From Streptomyces avicenniae (GTDB lineage Bacteria; Actinomycetota; Actinomycetes; Streptomycetales; Streptomycetaceae): 64,000 bases of DNA. The position numbers and the translations under genes are program-made. The stretch is from contig NZ_JOEK01000016.1 in the NCBI RefSeq assembly GCF_000719135.1, forward strand, positions 62,001 to 126,000, written 5' to 3'. This document shows positions 61,099 to 64,000 of the stretch, piece after piece (the first letter of the stretch is position 1; each line of letters starts with the position of its first letter). Below the pieces are notes generated by a model that was not told the origin of the DNA, searched no databases, and saw nothing but the letters and a program-made list of their open reading frames with translations.

Positions 61099-62381
61099 CG
61101 TTTCGCCCGATGTTCGCCGGTCCGAGCCAGCGCCGACGCATGGTCGTCGCCGCTGTCTCGGCGTCACTCCTGTGGGGTGTGACGGTTTCTCCGGTACATG
61201 CCGACAGCCCTGACAACCCGTGGTACGCCACGACGTATCGGCTCCAGGAGATCTGGGAGCTGACCCGGGGCGAAGGGGTGACGGTCGCCGTGATCGACTC
61301 CGGTGTGAACAGCTCGATGCCGGAACTCGAAGGCCAGGTTCTGGAAGGGGTCGATCTGACCCGCGATCCGGACGGACCTCATGTGGATGAGGACGGTCAC
61401 GGAACGGGCATGGCCTCCCTCATCGCCGGGACGGGTGAACAGGGCGGGGTCCGGGGCCTTGCGCCGGGTGTCAAGATCCTTCCCATCCGCGTCGGGCAGC
61501 GGAACGGACAGCCGGACTTCGGCCGTCAGGAACGGATGGGGCAGGCCATCCAGTACGCGGTGGACGAGGGTGCCAGGGTCATCAACATCTCCCAGGCAGC
61601 TGTGGAGATCGGCCAGGAGGAAGCCGTGGACGCCGCGCTCGAAGCGGCGGCGCGCGCCGACGTGCTGATCTTCGCCGGTACGGGGAACGAGGGCGACACC
61701 AGGAACCGGTCGATGTACCCGGCCAACCGTTACGGGGTCGTCGGGGTCGCGGCCGTGGACCGGAACGGCGAGCGGTCGCCGTACTCGACCTACGGCAGGC
61801 AGGTCGCCATCGCGGCTCCGGCCGACGAGATCCCGTGGCGCTGCCCCGATCTCTCGGGGCCCGTGTGCCTGGACCCGCAAGGAGGTACCAGCACCGCCAC
61901 GGCACTTGCGTCCGCGTCCGCGGCGCTGATCTGGGCCGCGCATCCTGACTGGACCAAGAACCAGGTGCTGCGGGTCATGATGGAGACGGCCCAGCGGGAC
62001 GACTCCTACGAACGCGACGACTACATCGGCCACGGGATGATCCGTCCCGACCGGGTGATCCTCGACGGCGAGGGTGACCCGGGTGACCCTCGCCGGAATC
62101 CGCTCTTCGCGGGCTACGAAGCGACGCTCGACCCGCCGCCCAGTCCCCGGCCCGCCGCGCCGGACGACGCCGCGGGCGAGGCCGGTGCCGCCGGGGCGCA
62201 GGACCAGGAACCGGCGCGTGACGAGGAGGAAGAGGCCCGGCAGGCAGTCGGGTTGACCGGTGGTGGGGGAAGTACGGGACCTGTCGTCCTGGCCGGTCTC
62301 CTCGGTGTCGTCCTCGTCGGCGGCGTGGCCGCCGTCGTCGTGCAACGGCGCCGCGCGGCAACAGATGTCCACAGCAGATGA
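61095..62381 (+). CDS. mycP: Second mycosin-type subtilase in the ESX locus
   Basis: 428-residue serine protease. Signal anchor to about residue 36 (RRRMVVAAVSASLLWGVTV, cleavage near VHA), catalytic Asp68 (VIDSGVN), His102 (GHGTGMASL) and Ser266 (GGTSTATALAS), the oxyanion Asn in TGNEGD. After about residue 340 an acidic linker (rich in Glu) leads to a transmembrane helix near 395-415 and Arg-rich tail. It differs from the first mycosin in this acidic linker and in its partner gene, which it overlaps. The start is GTG. Confidence 0.85.
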   Translation: MTFRPMFAGPSQRRRMVVAAVSASLLWGVTVSPVHADSPDNPWYATTYRLQEIWELTRGEGVTVAVIDSGVNSSMPELEGQVLEGVDLTRDPDGPHVDEDGHGTGMASLIAGTGEQGGVRGLAPGVKILPIRVGQRNGQPDFGRQERMGQAIQYAVDEGARVINISQAAVEIGQEEAVDAALEAAARADVLIFAGTGNEGDTRNRSMYPANRYGVVGVAAVDRNGERSPYSTYGRQVAIAAPADEIPWRCPDLSGPVCLDPQGGTSTATALASASAALIWAAHPDWTKNQVLRVMMETAQRDDSYERDDYIGHGMIRPDRVILDGEGDPGDPRRNPLFAGYEATLDPPPSPRPAAPDDAAGEAGAAGAQDQEPARDEEEEARQAVGLTGGGGSTGPVVLAGLLGVVLVGGVAAVVVQRRRAATDVHSR

Positions 62382-62403
62382 TCGACAAGAGGAGGGGCTC
62401 GAC

Positions 62404-62769
62404 ATGACGGACGCAGCAGGCGCCGGCGGTCGCGATGTGCTGGTCGATGAGACGACCATCAACAGGGTGACGGACATGATGGACGGCGTGCTCAACCAGC
62501 TCAACGGCACGCGCAGTTCCATCGCCACGTCGGCGAGCGACACGGCGGCCGGCTGGCACGGAGACGCCGCGGGGCAGTTCGCCAGCGGCGCCCAGGACGC
62601 GGACGCCACGATCCACCGGCTGATCAGTTCCCTGCAGAACCTCCGCGAACTGGTCCAGATGAGCAAGAACCAGTTCACCGCCGAGGAGCAGGAACAGGCT
62701 TCACGGATGCGCGCGGTCGGTTCCCAGTACAGCGACATCAGCCTCAACGGCGGCATCGCCGACGCCTGA
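62404..62769 (+). CDS. esxB: WXG100-family secreted protein
   Basis: 121-residue protein, longer than the usual 100, with the helix-turn-helix hairpin and turn W51-H-G53 (AAGWHGDAAGQF). Helices are amphipathic. A C-terminal tail (QYSDISLNGG) follows; YSDIS does not give the YxxxD/E export motif exactly. Upstream bases aggaggggct provide a good ribosome-binding site. It is assigned esxB only by gene order; it would pair with the next gene to form the exported heterodimer. Confidence 0.8.
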   Translation: MTDAAGAGGRDVLVDETTINRVTDMMDGVLNQLNGTRSSIATSASDTAAGWHGDAAGQFASGAQDADATIHRLISSLQNLRELVQMSKNQFTAEEQEQASRMRAVGSQYSDISLNGGIADA

Positions 62770-62822
62770 CCGGGGCCACGGCCCCACGCGACCGCACGAC
62801 CGATGACAGGAGTCACAGAGAC

Positions 62823-63113
62823 ATGACGAGTTTCGGCGTCAGGTACGAGTCCCTCTTCACAGGCTCCGAGGGACTGAACGCGCAGGAACGCGCCCTGCTG
62901 GAGAAGCTGGGCGAGCTGCGGAGCGAACTCATCCACACCGCCGAGGGGTGGAGCGGTGAGGCCAAGCGGGCCTTCGACGTGAACATCGGCGTGTTCGAGG
63001 AGGCGACGCTCCAGTTCGGCGCCATCCTCGGCCGTACCGGCAACCAGCTCGCCGAGGCGAGCGCCGGCTACTTCCACGCCGACACCCGCGCGAGCAGGGC
63101 CATCCAGGGCTGA
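62823..63113 (+). CDS. esxA: WXG100-family secreted protein with YxxxD export motif
   Basis: 96-residue helical hairpin protein. The turn is W43-S-G45 (AEGWSGEAKRAF). The C-terminus has Y83-FHA-D87, the YxxxD motif that directs ESX export. Length matches ESAT-6/CFP-10-like proteins. It lies 53 bp after the previous WXG gene with caggagtcac upstream of the ATG. The label esxA is by order only. Confidence 0.85.
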   Translation: MTSFGVRYESLFTGSEGLNAQERALLEKLGELRSELIHTAEGWSGEAKRAFDVNIGVFEEATLQFGAILGRTGNQLAEASAGYFHADTRASRAIQG

Positions 63114-63139
63114 AGGACACACCCGCGCCCGCGCAACGC

Positions 63140-63182
63140 CACGGGGTGGTCACCGGCGGAGCCCGCCGGTGACCACCCCGTG
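63140..63182. terminator. Very strong bidirectional terminator
   Basis: A perfect 20-bp stem (left arm 63140-63159, right arm 63163-63182) with a 3-nt loop agc lies between the convergent WXG100 gene and eccC. The arms contain ggtggtcaccgg and its complement. Confidence 0.85.
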
Positions 63183-63209
63183 CGCATGCCACACGACCGT
63201 GCGCGCCGG

Positions 63210-64000
63210 TCACTCCTCCGGGAGCCAGCCGAGCTGCACCAGGCTGTTCCGCTTCCGCGACACGAACTGCGCGCGGCCCGGCGGCAGCGTCCGCGGCCTC
63301 GCGCCGTGCAGCAGCTCACCCTCCTTGGGGTCGCCCGACAGCAGCAGGGCCTGCGCCCCGAGATCCCGCATGCGTCCGAGGAACGGGTCGAACAGCGCGC
63401 GTGACGCCCCCGCCGCGCCGCGGGCGATGATGAAGCAGACACCGGTGTCCCGCGCGTACGGCAGGTGCTCCGCCAGCATCGCCAGCGGGTTCTTGCCACC
63501 GGCCGCCGTCAGGTCGTGGTCGTCCACGACGACGAACATCCGCGGCCCGCTCCACCAGTCACGTGCCCGCAGCTCCTGGATCGTGATGTCGTCCTTCGGC
63601 GCCCGCTTCTGGAACAGGGCGTGCAACGACATCACATCCGTGTTCAGCCTCGCCTCCGACGTGGCGTACCCGGCCACGTAGCCCTCGGGCGCCACGGCCA
63701 TGAGCGACCGCCGGAAGTCCGTCACGGCGAAGCGCGCCTCGGCGGGCGAGAACCGTTCGGCCAGCTTCTGCATGAGCAGCCGCAGCGCCGCCGTCTTCCC
63801 CGACTCGCCCTCCCCGATGACGAACAGGAACGGGTCGCGGTCGAAGTCGATGAACACCGGCTCAAGATCGGTCTCCCCGATGCCGATCGCCACGCCGCGC
63901 CCCGGCTGCTCGAAGCCCCGGGGAAGCTCGGCCGACGGGAAGCGGCGCGGCAGCATCCGCACCGACGGCGCGTCCCCGCCCGCCCACGCGTCGCGGACCG
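63210..64000 (-). CDS. eccC: Type VII secretion ATPase EccC, C-terminal part (start outside window)
   Basis: The 3' portion of the FtsK/SpoIIIE-type motor ATPase; the frame runs off the right edge, so about 262 residues are visible of a protein normally over 1200. This is the last ATPase domain: Walker A GEGESGKT, Walker B FVVVDDHD, and the ending SLVQLGWLPEE. The stretch GEGESGKTAALRLLMQK is typical of EccC. Transcription is convergent with the WXG100 genes. Confidence 0.9.
   Translation of the reverse strand, partial: VRDAWAGGDAPSVRMLPRRFPSAELPRGFEQPGRGVAIGIGETDLEPVFIDFDRDPFLFVIGEGESGKTAALRLLMQKLAERFSPAEARFAVTDFRRSLMAVAPEGYVAGYATSEARLNTDVMSLHALFQKRAPKDDITIQELRARDWWSGPRMFVVVDDHDLTAAGGKNPLAMLAEHLPYARDTGVCFIIARGAAGASRALFDPFLGRMRDLGAQALLLSGDPKEGELLHGARPRTLPPGRAQFVSRKRNSLVQLGWLPEE

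Noticed and set aside
1..64000. tRNA, rRNA, insertion sequence, prophage, attachment site or CRISPR array
   Set aside because: I saw no clover-leaf-like genes ending in CCA, no transposase or integrase, no paired direct repeats bounding a segment, and no repeat-spacer pattern. A tRNAscan or ISfinder run would be decisive.

Overview
This window is high-GC actinobacterial chromosome, almost certainly Streptomyces or a close relative. The third-codon-position GC is extreme, start codons are often GTG, many genes overlap by ATGA/GTGA, and the order frr-cdsA-rlmN ... dxr-M50 protease-ispG ... rimP-nusA-ylxR-infB-DUF503-rbfA-truB-ribF followed by a type VII (ESX) secretion locus is the conserved Streptomyces core order. 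There is no insertion sequence, prophage, integron, CRISPR array, tRNA or rRNA that I can see; this is core chromosome with a few lineage-specific genes.

Layout. 1-2.4 kb: end of frr, cdsA, rlmN. 2.4-6.4 kb: a TPP riboswitch followed by a thiamine ABC importer (thiB-thiP-thiQ, translationally coupled). 6.4-10.7 kb: a methyltransferase, a secreted glycoside-hydrolase-like protein, and an ABC permease/ATPase pair whose ATPase has a degraded signature motif. 11-29.7 kb: catabolic and housekeeping genes centred on GABA (two aldehyde dehydrogenases, GabT, a PucR-type regulator), plus adenosine deaminase, glycerophosphodiesterase, a PdxH-like oxidase, a MsiK-like ATPase, a membrane-anchored P-loop ATPase, a secreted M14 carboxypeptidase, and an unusual group on the minus strand consisting of a possible leader peptide, a SWIM zinc-finger protein and an Rnl2-type RNA ligase. 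29.8-36.6 kb: acyl-CoA dehydrogenase, the MEP-pathway genes dxr and ispG flanking a site-2 protease, and acetyltransferases.

36.6-49.7 kb: a second acetyltransferase, a probable pseudokinase, a ferritin-like protein with a lipoprotein partner, then the translation/transcription operon rimP-nusA-ylxR-infB and the ribosome-maturation genes to ribF. A trypsin-like/NTPase-like protein sits between truB and ribF. The ylxR-infB gap contains three 11-bp tandem repeats that form a chain of start-stop-overlapping micro-ORFs (two of four codons, one of six), which I rate as the most interesting short signal in the window.

49.7-64 kb: an ESX locus: EspI-like MinD ATPase, a small unknown protein, EccE, EccB, mycosin 1, a methyltransferase, a DUF397 protein and small membrane protein, two candidate substrates, mycosin 2, the two WXG100 proteins, and the 3' part of eccC cut by the window end. 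EccB, EccE and EccC are core membrane components; the two subtilases are the mycosin-type proteases; the WXG100 pair carries both the WxG turn and a YxxxD export motif. eccD is not in the window.

All calls are from reading the sequence. No database search, structure prediction or expression data was available. Promoters, operators and terminators are pattern calls and weaker than the gene calls.
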